64,000 bases of DNA from Marinobacter salexigens (GTDB taxonomy: Bacteria > Pseudomonadota > Gammaproteobacteria > Pseudomonadales > Oleiphilaceae). Of this stretch, positions 28,480-39,072 are shown piece by piece. The DNA is taken from assembly GCF_002806945.1 (NCBI RefSeq), contig NZ_NIHC01000007.1:62001-126000 (forward strand), given 5' to 3'. How positions within the stretch are numbered: position 1 is the stretch's first letter; every line of letters starts with the position of its first letter. The position numbers and the translations under genes are program-made. The notes under the pieces are model-generated. The model saw nothing but the letters and a program-made list of their open reading frames with translations, was not told the DNA's origin and did no database searches.

Positions 28480-31400
28480 ATGAAGGTACGCAAGCTTGCG
28501 GTTGCACTGGCTTTGGCGGGAGGGCTCGGGTCCGGCGTCGCTCAAGCCTTGGGGCTGGGTGAAATTGAACTACAGTCCTATCTGAATGAGCCAATGGATG
28601 CGGAAATCGTTCTGCCACAAAGCCGGGGCGTTGATCCTGGTGATGTGTTTGTGAACATAGCTCCGGAAAGGGCTTATCAGAGGCTTGGCCTGCAGCGGGG
28701 CCAGTTTGTTGGCAAGCTCCGTTTTAATGTAGAAACAGCCCCCGATGGCAGCCTGGTGGTTAATGTGTCGTCCCGGGAGCCGCTGCGAGAGCCGTACCTC
28801 AACTTTCTGATTGAATTGACCTGGCCAAATGGCCGGCTCATGCGTGAATACGCAGTGCTGGTAGACCCTCCGGTATTTGCTGAAGATTCCGGTATCACGG
28901 AACAGGTGCGTGCACCCTCCGTGCAGGCCCGACAAACTGCGCCTGCTCGCAGTGCCGAATCGGCACGCCGTCAAGCCAGGGTTGAGCAGTCCCGAAGCAG
29001 TGGTTACAGTGCGGACACTTTCGGGCCTACAGGCCCCGCAGATACCCTTTGGACCATCGCATCAGCTGTTCGCCCGGATAATAGCTTGTCTATGCAGCAG
29101 GTAATGTTGGCACTACAGGACCTGAACCCGGATGCGTTTATCAGCAACAACATCAACCGGCTCAAGCGGGGCGAGGTACTGCGCGTACCGACTGCAGAAC
29201 AAATTCGTACTCGCACTCGTGCTGAGGCAACCCGTGCAGTAGCCCAGCAGAATCAGGAATTCCAGCAGCCAAAACGAACACTGGATACCACTCCGGCCCA
29301 GCAGCCAGTGATGGCGGGTGCTGGTGAAGCCGCAGCTGGTGGGGACGAGCTCAGGCTCCTTGTGGCCGAGGATGAGGGTGGTCGCACTGTTGGTGAGGGT
29401 GGCTCCGCTGGTGGTGATGGGCAGGTTGTGGGCGGAGTGGATGCTGGCTCAGCCGTGGCGATGGAGGAGCTTGAAAGCGCTCGCCGCGAGAACGATGAGC
29501 TCAGTACTCGCGTTGATGATCTTCAGGATCAGGTGCAAACCCTGCAGCGCTTGCTTGAGCTAAAGAATACCCAGCTCGCCGAAATGCAACAAGCCACAAC
29601 AGCAGGTGGTGCGGAGACAGGTGCTGAACCTGTAATGGTGGACGGCGCTGACTCAGCAGTTGCTGACGGGGACTCAACAGCACCGGGAATGGAAGTAGCA
29701 GTTGCTGACGCGGCTGAACCAGGAGTTGAAACTGGTGATGAAGAGATCGCCGGCTCTGAAGGCGCAGCAGACGAAGCTGGAGCTGAATCGCTCACTCCAG
29801 GAGATTCTGATCCTGCAGAGATGCTTGAAGCTGGTGATGGCGCAGAAGTCGATGAGCTTGCTTCAGATTCCCTGCCGGCTGATGAAGTAGCAGATAGCCA
29901 GTTGGCCCCGGTTGCGGGCGCTGGGCAGGAGCAAACAGCAAAAGCAGAAGAGCAAGAAGCCAAGCCTCAGCCAAAACCCCAGCCGAGCGCCGATAAAGGT
30001 TTCCCGGGCAATGTGATTGATGCAATCACCGGCAACACCATGTATCAGATTGCCTTGGGTGGCGGCCTGATTCTCCTGTTGTTGATTCTTCTGCTTCTTG
30101 CGCGGCGCAGTGCCAGCCGCGAGAAGGCATTTTACGAAGAGTTCAACAATGATCCCGAGACGTCTGACGACACTTTTGCTTTGACTCTCGACGATGAGGA
30201 AGTTACGCACAGTGAGGGCGAGGTTTCCAGCGACGCTCTTGAAGAGGCCGATACCTATGTAGCTTACGGTCGCTATGATCAGGCAGCGCAGGTTCTGGAA
30301 ACTGCTATTTCGAGCGAGCCAAGCCGCACAGATCTTCGCTTGAAGCTTCTGAGTGTGTACGCCGACAACAGGGATCGTGCAGCTTTTGAAAAGCAATTTG
30401 GCGAAATCAGGACGTTGGGTGATGAAGAGGCTATCGCAGAGGCGAACGAGCTAAATGCTCGCCTTGAGGAAGCGGAGTCCATGCCGAGCATTGATGATCT
30501 TGAATCCCAGCTTCGCTCTGACACGTTCGGCGAAGATCTCGACATGGCAACTGGAATTGCCGATTCAGAGTCGGATAAAGGGTCTGAAACGTCTTTGTCT
30601 GATGAACTTCTGGCTGACCAGTATGATGCAGGCCGCGAGGAGCAGGTTGAGAACGAATTCGGCGATTTCGACTCGGATTTGGCCGACTTTGATCTAGACA
30701 CCCTGGAAGATGCCACAAGTTCTGATGGTGAGGGCGAAAAGGAGAAGAATCTCGCCGACGATTTGATCGAATACGACCTGTCGGGGCTTGAGCTACCAGA
30801 TACAGAAGACAAAACAGATGATTTGACCGAAGAAGACACAGGTGCGCTTGAGGCTGAAAATGACTTTTCATCCCTCGAGATAGATCTTGATGACTCTTTC
30901 GATGATCTCCTTGATGAAAGCGGAGAGCTTGCTAGCCTGGGTTCGGATGACCAGCTTGAATCTGGCCCTGAGGGTGAGGCTGACACTGAGCTAGGGGCGG
31001 ATCTCTCGGATCTCGACTCCTTGGACGAAAGCTTCCTGGATGAGCTTGACGCTGAGCTGGATAAGGTTGCCTCTGAAACCGAAGAACTTGTTGACGATGT
31101 TGATCTGGAAGAGTCCACTTTGAATGATCTTGAGCTGGACGTGTCCGATGAAGATCTTGCCCTGATGGAAGAGTTCTCGGAGTCACTGGATTCAACCGGC
31201 GACAGTCTGGAGGATGATGAAGCTTCGTTGGAAGACGAGTTGTCACTGGATGATGAGCTCAGTCTTGAGGACGCGATTACATCAGAGCCTGAGGAGTCTG
31301 TTCTCGAGGAGGAGCTGCCAATTGCTTCCGAAGAAGTCGCCGATGAGGTTGCAAAACCATCAGTTGACGAGATCGGCGAAGACGATCTTGGTGACGACGA

Positions 31401-31575
31401 TGACTTTGATTTCCTGGCTGGAACCGACGAAGCTGCTACCAAGCTGGATTTGGCTCGAGCCTACATCGAGATGGGCGACAGCGATGGCGCCCGCGACATT
31501 CTCGAAGAAGTCTCCCTTGAGGGGGATGACGTGCAGAAAGGCGAAGCACAGGATCTGCTTAAAAAACTGTCCTGA
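28480..31575 (+). CDS. fimV: FimV, polar hub protein for type IV pili and twitching
   Basis: This 1031-residue protein has the FimV layout. A signal peptide (1-23) is followed by the FimV N-terminal domain (about 24-135), a LysM peptidoglycan-binding motif (about 184-240), a coiled coil (about 328-370), an acidic linker, one membrane helix (about 520-541) and a very acidic cytoplasmic part. A TPR unit near 585-650 and the conserved C-terminal TPR-like end (990-1031) complete it. FimV supports the pilus secretin at the pole and, in Pseudomonas, cAMP signalling. AAGGAAAAAGC precedes the ATG. The acidic part is repetitive in Glu, Asp, Ser and Leu, so it creates long false frames on the other strand. 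fimV next to asd and truA is the usual place. Confidence 0.97.
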   Translation: MKVRKLAVALALAGGLGSGVAQALGLGEIELQSYLNEPMDAEIVLPQSRGVDPGDVFVNIAPERAYQRLGLQRGQFVGKLRFNVETAPDGSLVVNVSSREPLREPYLNFLIELTWPNGRLMREYAVLVDPPVFAEDSGITEQVRAPSVQARQTAPARSAESARRQARVEQSRSSGYSADTFGPTGPADTLWTIASAVRPDNSLSMQQVMLALQDLNPDAFISNNINRLKRGEVLRVPTAEQIRTRTRAEATRAVAQQNQEFQQPKRTLDTTPAQQPVMAGAGEAAAGGDELRLLVAEDEGGRTVGEGGSAGGDGQVVGGVDAGSAVAMEELESARRENDELSTRVDDLQDQVQTLQRLLELKNTQLAEMQQATTAGGAETGAEPVMVDGADSAVADGDSTAPGMEVAVADAAEPGVETGDEEIAGSEGAADEAGAESLTPGDSDPAEMLEAGDGAEVDELASDSLPADEVADSQLAPVAGAGQEQTAKAEEQEAKPQPKPQPSADKGFPGNVIDAITGNTMYQIALGGGLILLLLILLLLARRSASREKAFYEEFNNDPETSDDTFALTLDDEEVTHSEGEVSSDALEEADTYVAYGRYDQAAQVLETAISSEPSRTDLRLKLLSVYADNRDRAAFEKQFGEIRTLGDEEAIAEANELNARLEEAESMPSIDDLESQLRSDTFGEDLDMATGIADSESDKGSETSLSDELLADQYDAGREEQVENEFGDFDSDLADFDLDTLEDATSSDGEGEKEKNLADDLIEYDLSGLELPDTEDKTDDLTEEDTGALEAENDFSSLEIDLDDSFDDLLDESGELASLGSDDQLESGPEGEADTELGADLSDLDSLDESFLDELDAELDKVASETEELVDDVDLEESTLNDLELDVSDEDLALMEEFSESLDSTGDSLEDDEASLEDELSLDDELSLEDAITSEPEESVLEEELPIASEEVADEVAKPSVDEIGEDDLGDDDDFDFLAGTDEAATKLDLARAYIEMGDSDGARDILEEVSLEGDDVQKGEAQDLLKKLS

Positions 31576-31605
31576 TTCGTTATAATCGGGATTACCAAGG
31601 CAGTA

Positions 31606-31655
31606 AGCGCCGGCCGTCGGGAGTTCTCCCGGCACTCAGCCGGCGCTTTCTTTTT
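31606..31655 (+). terminator. Intrinsic terminator after fimV
   Basis: AGCGCCGGC (31606-31614) pairs with GCCGGCGCT (31639-31647), with an inner CGGGAG/CTCCCG hairpin, and is followed by TTCTTTTT. It separates fimV from truA. Confidence 0.8.
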
Positions 31656-31682
31656 ACGTCAACATACTTTTCGGGTTCACAC

Positions 31683-32594
31683 TTGTTTCTCTACCCACAG
31701 GAGCTCACAACGGACAATGCCATTGGTGGCGGGCGGGTCGCTTTGGCTTTCGAGTACGACGGCCGCAGTTTTCATGGTTGGCAGTTACAGAAATCCGGAG
31801 TTCGCTCGGTGGAAGCAGAGCTTACGAAAGCCGTGGCAAAAGTGGCCGATCATCCCGTAAACCTGGTGTGTGCCGGTCGTACCGATACCGGGGTGCACGC
31901 AAGTTATCAGATAGCGCACTTTGAAACGCCGGCTGTTCGCAACCTCCGGTCTTGGGTTATGGGTATCAATACTGCGCTACCATTCGATATAGCTGTGCAT
32001 TGGGCCGGGAGCGCCCAAGAGAGCTTTCATGCGCGGTTCTCTGCCGTTTACAGGCGGTATCGCTACATTATCTACAACAGCCCTGTGCGCCCTGGTATCC
32101 AGCAGGGGCAGGTGAGCTGGATGTTCCGGGAGTTGGATGCGGAGCGTATGCATGCTGCGGCTCAAGCGCTCGTGGGAGAGCACGATTTCACCTCCTTTCG
32201 TGCTGCCGGCTGTCAATCCCGAACACCTGTGCGATTTCTTGAACAAATCAGAGTAACCCGTATTGCCAATTACGTCGTAATTGATGTGCAGGCCAATGCT
32301 TTTTTGCACCACATGGTTCGGAATATCGCCGGAGCACTCATGGCTGTTGGCTCCGGGCAGCAGCCAGCTTCGTGGATTCGTGACATACTGGCCGCAAAGG
32401 ATCGCAAGTTGGCAGGGGTAACCGCACCGCCCCATGGCTTGTATCTGGTCGATGTTGGCTACCCTGGTGGTATGGGAATACCTGAGGCGGAATGCGGCCC
32501 GGGCTTTGTCAGGCCCTGGTTTACCCGAGCCGAAAATAGCCCGGTCAGCCCAACGCACATCCATATAAAACAGAAACCGGTAGAGCAAGCATGA
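31683..32594 (+). CDS. truA: TruA, tRNA pseudouridine(38-40) synthase
   Basis: This 303-residue enzyme modifies the anticodon stem-loop of many tRNAs. The catalytic aspartate is in [10 protein letters not shown], and [10 protein letters not shown] and [14 protein letters not shown] are family blocks. It is longer than E. coli TruA (270) because of an N-terminal extension and a tail. The start is uncertain: TTG at 31683 is the only in-frame start before the conserved core, and it has a poor ribosome-binding site. An ATG at 31717 with AGGAG upstream is out of frame. The stop overlaps trpF by ATGA. Confidence 0.95.
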   Translation: MFLYPQELTTDNAIGGGRVALAFEYDGRSFHGWQLQKSGVRSVEAELTKAVAKVADHPVNLVCAGRTDTGVHASYQIAHFETPAVRNLRSWVMGINTALPFDIAVHWAGSAQESFHARFSAVYRRYRYIIYNSPVRPGIQQGQVSWMFRELDAERMHAAAQALVGEHDFTSFRAAGCQSRTPVRFLEQIRVTRIANYVVIDVQANAFLHHMVRNIAGALMAVGSGQQPASWIRDILAAKDRKLAGVTAPPHGLYLVDVGYPGGMGIPEAECGPGFVRPWFTRAENSPVSPTHIHIKQKPVEQA

Positions 32595-33208
32595 ATACAC
32601 GAGTCAAAATTTGTGGGTTGACCCGTGTTGAGGATGTGAAAGCAGCCGTAGCCAGTGGCGCAGATGCGATAGGGTTTGTGTTTTACGAGCCCAGCCCCCG
32701 TGCCGTTACCCTGGCGCAGGCTGAAACCCTCGCTCGCCACATACCTGCATTTGTTTCCCTGGTTGGTTTGTTTGTAAATCCTTCGAAAGCGCAGGTGCAA
32801 GAAACACTGAAGAGAATTCCACTGGATTTGCTTCAGTTTCATGGCGATGAAAGCCCTGTTTTTTGCCATCAGTTCGGTCGGCGCTGGATCAAGGCGATCC
32901 GGGTTCAGCGTGCAGGGCAAATCGAGCAGGCATTCCGCGATTATGATCTCGCTTCAGGCCTGTTGGTTGATGCCTGGGATCCCGAGCGCTACGGCGGCAC
33001 CGGGCACTCGTTCAACTGGGATTTGATCCCCTCTGATCGCTCCTTGCCCCTCATATTGGCCGGTGGGTTGTCATCTGATAACGTATTCGGCGCTATAGAA
33101 AAGGTGAGACCCTGGGCCGTGGATGTCAGCGGGGGTGTTGAAAAGAGTAAAGGCATCAAAGATATAGAAAAGATATCTGAGTTTATCAAAGAGGCTCACC
33201 GGTTTTGA
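32591..33208 (+). CDS. trpF: TrpF, phosphoribosylanthranilate isomerase
   Basis: This 205-residue (beta/alpha)8 barrel performs the third step of tryptophan synthesis. It has KICGLTR near the start with the catalytic cysteine, DLLQFHGDE and the phosphate-binding [10 protein letters not shown] and [12 protein letters not shown] loops. It starts at an ATG overlapping truA by 4 bp. The last residues EAHRF and the stop lie inside the first unit of the 22-bp tandem array that continues into trpB. Confidence 0.98.
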   Translation: MNTRVKICGLTRVEDVKAAVASGADAIGFVFYEPSPRAVTLAQAETLARHIPAFVSLVGLFVNPSKAQVQETLKRIPLDLLQFHGDESPVFCHQFGRRWIKAIRVQRAGQIEQAFRDYDLASGLLVDAWDPERYGGTGHSFNWDLIPSDRSLPLILAGGLSSDNVFGAIEKVRPWAVDVSGGVEKSKGIKDIEKISEFIKEAHRF

Positions 33209-33300
33209 TAGAGAGGCTCACCGGTTTTTATAAAGAGGCTCACCGATTTTTATAAAGAGACTCACCGAGTCTAAAAGAGAGGTTCACCGTGTCTGTAAAA
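33191..33300 (+). repeat. Five-unit 22-bp tandem repeat joining trpF to trpB
   Basis: Units start at 33191, 33213, 33235, 33257 and 33279, exactly 22 bp apart. The unit reads GAGGCTCACC followed by GGTTTTTATAAA, with changes. Units 1 to 3 differ by one to three bases; units 4 and 5 have drifted more. Unit 1 contains the last trpF codons and stop. Unit 5 contains the trpB Shine-Dalgarno (AGAGAGG, 33276-33282) and the GTG start with its first codons. Every unit carries an AGAGG-like element, so the gap was lengthened by copying the junction. Confidence 0.95.
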
Positions 33301-34509
33301 CTGACTGAAGAAATGCTGGCAGCCTTGCCGGATGCGCGGGGGCATTTTGGCGCCTTTGGCGGACGATTCGTTTCCGAGACGCTGATGGATTCCCTGATGA
33401 CGCTTGAGCAGGAATATATGCGACTCAAGAAGGACCCTGAGTTTCAGGCCGCGTTTGATAAAGATCTCGCCGACTATGTTGGTCGCCCCAGCCCTCTGTA
33501 TTTTGCTGAGCGACTGACCCGGGAAACCGGGGGGGCGCAAATCTGGCTTAAACGGGAAGACCTTAATCACACGGGTGCGCACAAGGTTAACAACACCATT
33601 GGACAGGCGTTGCTCGCAAGTTTTCTTGGTAAGACGCGGATCATTGCTGAAACCGGTGCAGGGCAGCATGGCGTTGCAACAGCTACTGTGTGCGCGCGTC
33701 TTGGTCTGGAATGCCACGTTTTCATGGGTGCCGATGATGTGCAGCGGCAGTCGCTGAATGTGTATCGCATGAAGCTTCTCGGTGCTCAGGTGCACTCTGT
33801 TGAAAGTGGTAGCCGTACGTTGAAAGACGCAATGAACGACGCCATGCGTGATTGGGTAACCAATGTTGATGACACCTTCTACATCATTGGCACAGTAGCG
33901 GGCCCTCATCCCTACCCATTACTGGTGCGCGATTTTCAGTCGGTTATCGGTCGGGAGACTCGTAGGCAATCCCTTGAAAAAACCGGCAAATTGCCGGATG
34001 CGCTTGTTGCCTGTGTTGGCGGTGGTTCCAACGCTATTGGCATGTTCTACCCATTCCTCACCGATGAATCTGTACAGCTTTACGGCGTTGAGGCGGGTGG
34101 CCATGGTATTGACACCGGGGAGCATGCAGCGCCTCTGTGTGCGGGCCGGCCGGGCGTGCTTCACGGCAACCGTACCTACCTGATGGAAGATGATAATGGC
34201 CAGATAGCCAGCACACATTCCGTCAGTGCAGGGTTGGATTACCCGGGGGTAGGGCCAGAGCACAGCTGGTTGAAGGATATTGGCCGTGGCAACTATGTAT
34301 CGGTCACCGATGATGAGGCTCTAGAAGCATTTCGCATGCTGACTCTGGTTGAGGGCATTATGCCGGCACTGGAATCTGCACACGCGGTAGCCTATGCGGT
34401 CAAGCTTGCAGCCAAGATGGACAAAGACCAGATGGTTGTCATCAACATATCCGGCCGCGGCGACAAAGACATACACACCGTTGCGCAGTTGGATGGCATC
34501 GAACTGTAA
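33289..34509 (+). CDS. trpB: TrpB, tryptophan synthase beta chain
   Basis: This 406-residue PLP enzyme joins indole and serine. The PLP lysine is K99 in HTGAHKVNN, the phosphate-binding [10 protein letters not shown] is near residue 243, and GRGDKD closes the C-terminus. It begins with GTG at 33289, inside the last unit of the tandem repeat, with AGAGAGG six bases before. The N-terminus [20 protein letters not shown] agrees with pseudomonad TrpB. trpA follows 36 bp later; the two chains form the alpha2-beta2 complex. Confidence 0.98.
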   Translation: MSVKLTEEMLAALPDARGHFGAFGGRFVSETLMDSLMTLEQEYMRLKKDPEFQAAFDKDLADYVGRPSPLYFAERLTRETGGAQIWLKREDLNHTGAHKVNNTIGQALLASFLGKTRIIAETGAGQHGVATATVCARLGLECHVFMGADDVQRQSLNVYRMKLLGAQVHSVESGSRTLKDAMNDAMRDWVTNVDDTFYIIGTVAGPHPYPLLVRDFQSVIGRETRRQSLEKTGKLPDALVACVGGGSNAIGMFYPFLTDESVQLYGVEAGGHGIDTGEHAAPLCAGRPGVLHGNRTYLMEDDNGQIASTHSVSAGLDYPGVGPEHSWLKDIGRGNYVSVTDDEALEAFRMLTLVEGIMPALESAHAVAYAVKLAAKMDKDQMVVINISGRGDKDIHTVAQLDGIEL

Positions 34510-34545
34510 ATAACGGTCTGATTAATTGAATCGACAGGAGCAGGC

Positions 34546-35358
34546 ATGAGCCGAATTGAAGGGGTTCTTCAAACCCTCAAAGGACAGGGCCGCAAGGCAC
34601 TTATTCCCTTTATTACCGCCGGTGACCCTCACCCGGATGAAACTGTGGGTTTGATGCACACCATGGTGGATGCCGGTGTCGATATCATCGAGTTGGGTGT
34701 GCCTTTTTCCGACCCGATGGCAGACGGCCCGGTGATTCAGTTGGCCTGTGAAAGGGCGCTCAAGCAGGGTACCTCCTTGCGTCGCGTCCTCGCGATGGTG
34801 AGTGAGTTCCGCAAAACCAATGACACCACCCCGGTGGTTTTAATGGGCTATCTCAACCCAATTGAAGCCATGGGTTACGAAGCCTTCGCAGACGCAGCTG
34901 TAAATGCAGGTGTGGATGGCATTCTTACAGTGGATCTGCCACCGGAAGAGGCTGACGATATAGCCCCGCTGTTTTCCCATAGGGGGCTTGATCCGATCTT
35001 TTTGCTGGCGCCAACCACCACTGATGAGAGAATACGGGCAATTGCCGGCCACTCTTCCGGATATGTGTACTATGTTTCATTTAAAGGCGTTACCGGAGCT
35101 GCCAAAATAAATGTGGATGAAGTTGCTGAAAAAGTGGCGCACATTCATGAATTGACGGCTCTGCCGGTTGGCGTGGGTTTTGGTATTCGAGATGCGGAAA
35201 CCGCTGCTGCTGTGGGGCGGGTATCCGATGGTGTAATTGTGGGTAGCGTGCTGGTCGATACAATAGCCAGAAATCAGGCAGATATCGACGCGCTTAAACG
35301 GGCACTGACAGATCTGCTCAACCCGATGCGTGAAGCGCTGGACGGCCTGGCTTCCTGA
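34546..35358 (+). CDS. trpA: TrpA, tryptophan synthase alpha chain
   Basis: This 270-residue TIM barrel cleaves indole-3-glycerol phosphate and passes indole to TrpB. The catalytic residues E49 and D60 fall at exactly the E. coli positions, within [30 protein letters not shown] is the phosphate site. GACAGGAG precedes the ATG. In many pseudomonads trpBA is activated by TrpI; no trpI gene is here, and trpBA sits in the truA-accD run instead. Confidence 0.98.
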   Translation: MSRIEGVLQTLKGQGRKALIPFITAGDPHPDETVGLMHTMVDAGVDIIELGVPFSDPMADGPVIQLACERALKQGTSLRRVLAMVSEFRKTNDTTPVVLMGYLNPIEAMGYEAFADAAVNAGVDGILTVDLPPEEADDIAPLFSHRGLDPIFLLAPTTTDERIRAIAGHSSGYVYYVSFKGVTGAAKINVDEVAEKVAHIHELTALPVGVGFGIRDAETAAAVGRVSDGVIVGSVLVDTIARNQADIDALKRALTDLLNPMREALDGLAS

Positions 35359-35408
35359 CCCCAAAGGCGGAAGGTGGGACAGACCGGAACAAAGGACAGG
35401 ATAAAACC

Positions 35409-36335
35409 ATGAGTAACTGGCTGGACAAGATAATGCCGGGCAAGATTCGCTCGGAATCCAATCGCAGAACAGGTGTTCCTGAAGGGCTTTGGAAAAAATG
35501 CCCCAAGTGTGGAGCCTTTCTCTACAAGCCGGAGCTTGAGAAAAACCTGGATGTTTGCCCCAAGTGCAACCATCACCTGAGAGTCGCGGCCCGCCGTCGT
35601 CTTGACATCTTTCTGGATGAAGAGGGTCGGGAGGAAATTGGTGCAAACCTTGAGCCCTGGGACAGACTGAAGTTCAAGGACACCAAGCGCTACAAAGATC
35701 GCCTGGTGCAGGCGCAGAAAGCCACAGGCGAGAAGGATGCGCTTGTCGCCATGAAAGGCAGGACGCTTGGCGTTCCTCTGGTAGCTTGCTCCTTCGAGTT
35801 TGGTTTCATGGGTGGTTCCATGGGGCAGGTTGTTGGCGAGAAGTTTGTACAAGCCGCCAATGTCGCACTTGCCGAACGCATACCACTGGTGTGCTTTTCA
35901 GCCAGCGGTGGCGCACGTATGCAAGAGGCCATTCTGTCGCTCATGCAGATGTCCAAAACAGCGGCCGTGCTCGAGCGCATGAAGCAGGAAGGAATTCCGT
36001 ACATCTCGGTGATGACGGATCCCGTTTTCGGTGGTGTTTCTGCAAGTTTGGCTATGCTCGGTGACCTTAATATTGCTGAGCCCAACGCACTCATCGGGTT
36101 TGCTGGCCCGCGAGTCATTGAACAGACGGTTCGTGAAAAACTGCCTGAGGGTTTTCAGCGCAGTGAATTCCTGTTGGAGCATGGTGCGATTGATATGATT
36201 CTGCACCGCCACCAGATGCGTGAGCGTATTGCTCATGTGTTGGCCAAGTTCACCGGACAGGATCGTCCGGGTACAGATGAACCCATTGAATTCGAGATAA
36301 CGGAAAAACCCGACGTTGATGTCCCAACTGAGTAA
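35409..36335 (+). CDS. accD: AccD, acetyl-CoA carboxylase carboxyltransferase beta subunit
   Basis: This 308-residue subunit, together with AccA, transfers the carboxyl group from biotin to acetyl-CoA to make malonyl-CoA. The N-terminal zinc finger is complete (C31, C34, C50, C53), and the crotonase-like core has [10 protein letters not shown] and [23 protein letters not shown] lies before the ATG. Its end overlaps folC by 17 bp, the usual accD-folC coupling. Confidence 0.98.
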   Translation: MSNWLDKIMPGKIRSESNRRTGVPEGLWKKCPKCGAFLYKPELEKNLDVCPKCNHHLRVAARRRLDIFLDEEGREEIGANLEPWDRLKFKDTKRYKDRLVQAQKATGEKDALVAMKGRTLGVPLVACSFEFGFMGGSMGQVVGEKFVQAANVALAERIPLVCFSASGGARMQEAILSLMQMSKTAAVLERMKQEGIPYISVMTDPVFGGVSASLAMLGDLNIAEPNALIGFAGPRVIEQTVREKLPEGFQRSEFLLEHGAIDMILHRHQMRERIAHVLAKFTGQDRPGTDEPIEFEITEKPDVDVPTE

Positions 36336-37620
36336 GTCAAAATCCCAGCCCCCAAAAGCACCGGGGGCTGGTGCTTCCCTGGAGCAATGGCTCTCCTGGC
36401 TTGAATCTATCCACCCCACTGAAATTGATCTCGGGCTTGACCGGGTACTTGTTGTGTTGCGCCGGTTATTCCGGAAGAAACCTGCAGCGCGGGTGATTGC
36501 GGTTGCGGGAACCAACGGCAAGGGCAGCACGGTAGCAACCCTGGAAGCACTTTTGCAGGCTTCGGGGCGCCGCACCGGCGCCTATACGTCTCCCCATCTC
36601 CAGAATTACAACGAGCGCATCCGGGTCGATGGCCAGGATGTTGACGATGCGTCTCTGGTTTCAGCTTTCGAGAAGGTGGAGGCTGCCCGAGGTTCAGTAA
36701 CGTTGACTTATTTTGAATATGGCACCTTGGCAGCGTTCGTTATTCTTGCTGAGTCGGGAGTTCAGGACTGGATTCTCGAAGTTGGCCTGGGTGGCCGGCT
36801 TGATGCAGTCAATGTGATTGATCCGGATCTGGCCATAATTACCTCGGTAGATATCGACCATGTGGCATTTCTTGGTGATGATCGTGAGGTAATCGGGTTC
36901 GAGAAGGCAGGGATTCTTCGTTTGGGTATACCGGCTGTTGTTGCCGACATGGACCCGCCACGCTCAGTGATACAGCAGGCAAGCGCACAGAAAGTTGCTC
37001 TGGTAAGAGCGGGTCACGACTATAGTATTGAAGAAAACATCGATGGCGCGGGTGAAGTGACTGTCACCCTGCAGGCTCAAGGGCAGTCGATCAGGCTGCC
37101 GGCCGGGCCCTTGCCGGTGCAGAGTGTAGCGGCCGCTGTTATGGCCATGCGGACCCTTGAGCCTGAGGTTCCGGTTGTTGTGCTTGAGGCAGCTCTGGCC
37201 AATGTCACTGTCCCGGGCAGGTTTGAGCGCCTGGAGCGTGAGCCGGCGTTGTATGTTGATGTGGGCCACAACCCACACGCAGCCCGCTGGCTCTCCAAAA
37301 GATTGCAGGTTCTGAAGCGGTTAAATTGCAAGGTTCATGCGGTGTATGCTGCACTTGCAGATAAAGATGTTGAGGGTGTGGCCCGAGAGATGGCGCCCGC
37401 TGTGGATTACTGGCATCTTGCAGAGCTGGATGTGCCCCGGGGGCTGAATTCACAAGCATTAGCATTAAAGTTGGAACCCTGTGGCTTGCAGCAGGTACGC
37501 ACGCACGATTCCGTGAGCAATGCGATCAAAGCAGCCAAGGCTGGAGCGACTACAAATGACGTTGTCATCGTTTTTGGCTCGTTTTTTACTGTTGCAGAGG
37601 CGAGATCGCTGCTCCTTTAA
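36319..37620 (+). CDS. folC: FolC, dihydrofolate synthase / folylpolyglutamate synthase
   Basis: This 433-residue Mur-ligase-type enzyme adds glutamate to dihydropteroate and folates. The P-loop GTNGKGS is at residues 64-70, and [13 protein letters not shown] and DVGHNPHAA follow. The ATG at 36319 lies inside the accD end with a poor ribosome-binding site, so translation is probably coupled. A TTG directly before it is the only alternative. It shares the folate pathway with PabB elsewhere in the window. Confidence 0.97.
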   Translation: MSQLSKSKSQPPKAPGAGASLEQWLSWLESIHPTEIDLGLDRVLVVLRRLFRKKPAARVIAVAGTNGKGSTVATLEALLQASGRRTGAYTSPHLQNYNERIRVDGQDVDDASLVSAFEKVEAARGSVTLTYFEYGTLAAFVILAESGVQDWILEVGLGGRLDAVNVIDPDLAIITSVDIDHVAFLGDDREVIGFEKAGILRLGIPAVVADMDPPRSVIQQASAQKVALVRAGHDYSIEENIDGAGEVTVTLQAQGQSIRLPAGPLPVQSVAAAVMAMRTLEPEVPVVVLEAALANVTVPGRFERLEREPALYVDVGHNPHAARWLSKRLQVLKRLNCKVHAVYAALADKDVEGVAREMAPAVDYWHLAELDVPRGLNSQALALKLEPCGLQQVRTHDSVSNAIKAAKAGATTNDVVIVFGSFFTVAEARSLLL

Positions 37621-37730
37621 GCAAAAAACGCTCGCCTTAAACTTTGTCCATAGCGCCACCCAAGCTTTGAGTTATGGCAGGTGGGCAGTTAGTATGAATC
37701 AGTGAAAAAATGAGCGGGGAGCCTGAAAAC

Positions 37731-38411
37731 GTGGATGGACTGAAGCAAAGAATCATTGGGGCGCTGGTTCTCATTTCGCTGGCTGTTATTTTTGTTCCCA
37801 TGGTTTTTGATGAGCCCCACTCAGAACGCACTTCCACTTCAATCAACATTCCTGAGGAGCCGCCGTTCCCGGAAGTTGAAACGCCAGAAATGGACTTGGC
37901 GACTCCGCCCGCCTACCGGCAGAACACATCAACAAACACCGATTCAGCTAACCAGGGTTTCAGAATTCTGGAGGATGAAGACGAAGCGGCCAGAACACAG
38001 CCAATTGCGGATACTCGACCTCAGGCCCAGCCTGAGGTTGCAAAACCAGCGCCCAGTGAAAACACTGAGCAAAAGCCTGAAACACCAGCGGTTTCCCAGT
38101 CCCAGGCTTCAATGCCAGAGGCTCCAGAAGCCAGTACTGAACCGACAAATGCAGAGTTCACGCGTTCCCTGGAAGGAGCTTGGGTTGTGCAATTGGCAAG
38201 CTTTGGTAATGCTAGCAACGCGCGACGCCTTCGGGATAACGTCCGCAAAGAGGGGTATAACTCCCATCTTCAGGAAGTTGTCCGTGGCGAAGCGACCTTG
38301 ACGCGAGTGTTCAGTGGACCTTTTGCTGAAAAGGCTGAAGCTGAAGCTGCCAAACGTGCCCTGGATGAAACCTTCAAGTTAAACAGTCTCGTCACCTCTG
38401 GTGGCAAATAG
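37731..38411 (+). CDS. SPOR-domain protein (DedD-like)
   Basis: This protein of 226 residues has one membrane helix close to the N-terminus (GALVLISLAVIFVPMVF), a low-complexity Pro/Glu/Thr linker and a C-terminal SPOR domain (last about 80 residues, with WVVQLASFGNASNARRLRDNVRKEG). SPOR domains bind denuded glycan strands at the septum. DedD-like proteins sit here between folC and cvpA in E. coli and Pseudomonas. I chose GTG at 37731 because GGGGAG lies nine bases before and the protein then starts as DedD usually does; ATG at 37710 would add seven residues without a ribosome-binding site. Confidence 0.93.
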   Translation: MDGLKQRIIGALVLISLAVIFVPMVFDEPHSERTSTSINIPEEPPFPEVETPEMDLATPPAYRQNTSTNTDSANQGFRILEDEDEAARTQPIADTRPQAQPEVAKPAPSENTEQKPETPAVSQSQASMPEAPEASTEPTNAEFTRSLEGAWVVQLASFGNASNARRLRDNVRKEGYNSHLQEVVRGEATLTRVFSGPFAEKAEAEAAKRALDETFKLNSLVTSGGK

Positions 38412-38443
38412 CTCTTTGATCAGCTTTATATCAATCAGGCGTT

Positions 38444-38471
38444 TTGGTGAGCCGGGGTTTCCTGATAGAAT
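38444..38471 (+). promoter_or_regulatory. Candidate sigma-70 promoter of cvpA-purF
   Basis: TTGGTG (38444-38449) and TAGAAT (38466-38471) are 16 bp apart, and the cvpA ATG follows 31 bp later. In E. coli cvpA-purF is repressed by PurR; I could not identify a PurR box here. Confidence 0.4.
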
Positions 38472-38501
38472 TCGCGCTTCCTTCTCTCCACCGGAATTTC
38501 C

Positions 38502-39038
38502 ATGGACGCGCTGATCTGGATTGACTGGGTCATTATTGCCCTCATTACAGTTTCCACTCTCATCAGTCTCAAGCGGGGCTTCGTTAAAGAAGCGCTGTCT
38601 TTAGTGACGTGGGTGGGTGCGTTTATTATTGCCCGAACCTTCCATCCCCAGATGCAGGCGTTACTTGAAAGTACAGTGGAAACGCCGCTGGTACGGCTCA
38701 TAGCCGCCTTTGCTATTCTTTTTTTCGGAACACTTATTGTTGGCGCTATTGTTAATAACATGATCGGGCACCTTGTGCGTGCCACCGGGCTATCTGCCAC
38801 AGACCGGGTTCTCGGGATGGGATTTGGTCTTTTGCGTGGCATAGTTGTGGTTATTGTGGCGATTGCCTTTATCCGTTACACCCCCTTGGCTCAGGATACC
38901 TGGTGGAGGACGTCAGTGATGATTGACCGCCTTGGGGTGGTTGAAGACTGGTCCCGGCGCACCTTCGGCGACGAATTTGCGCGCTTCCTTACGCCAGAAC
39001 CCCAGCAGGCCGTGGAACCCACGTCCGCATCTCGTTAA
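38502..39038 (+). CDS. cvpA: CvpA family membrane protein
   Basis: This 178-residue inner-membrane protein has four predicted helices (about 4-25, 30-48, 65-88, 103-125) and the family motif GFVKEALSLVTWVGAFIIA. CvpA is needed for colicin V production in E. coli and for bile and envelope stress tolerance, with unknown mechanism. It is 34 bp before purF, its usual partner. Confidence 0.95.
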   Translation: MDALIWIDWVIIALITVSTLISLKRGFVKEALSLVTWVGAFIIARTFHPQMQALLESTVETPLVRLIAAFAILFFGTLIVGAIVNNMIGHLVRATGLSATDRVLGMGFGLLRGIVVVIVAIAFIRYTPLAQDTWWRTSVMIDRLGVVEDWSRRTFGDEFARFLTPEPQQAVEPTSASR

Positions 39039-39072
39039 CCTTCAGAAATAACACCCGGAGAAAACCTTATCC

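Noticed and set aside
30279-31442. A 387-codon minus-strand open frame very rich in serine
   Set aside because: It is the complement of the acidic, Glu/Asp-rich part of fimV; the repeated GAA/GAT-type codons give serine on the other strand. No start signal or family is seen.
33191-33300. The 22-bp array as a CRISPR
   Set aside because: The units are directly adjacent with no spacers, and they overlap two coding regions; it is a simple tandem repeat.
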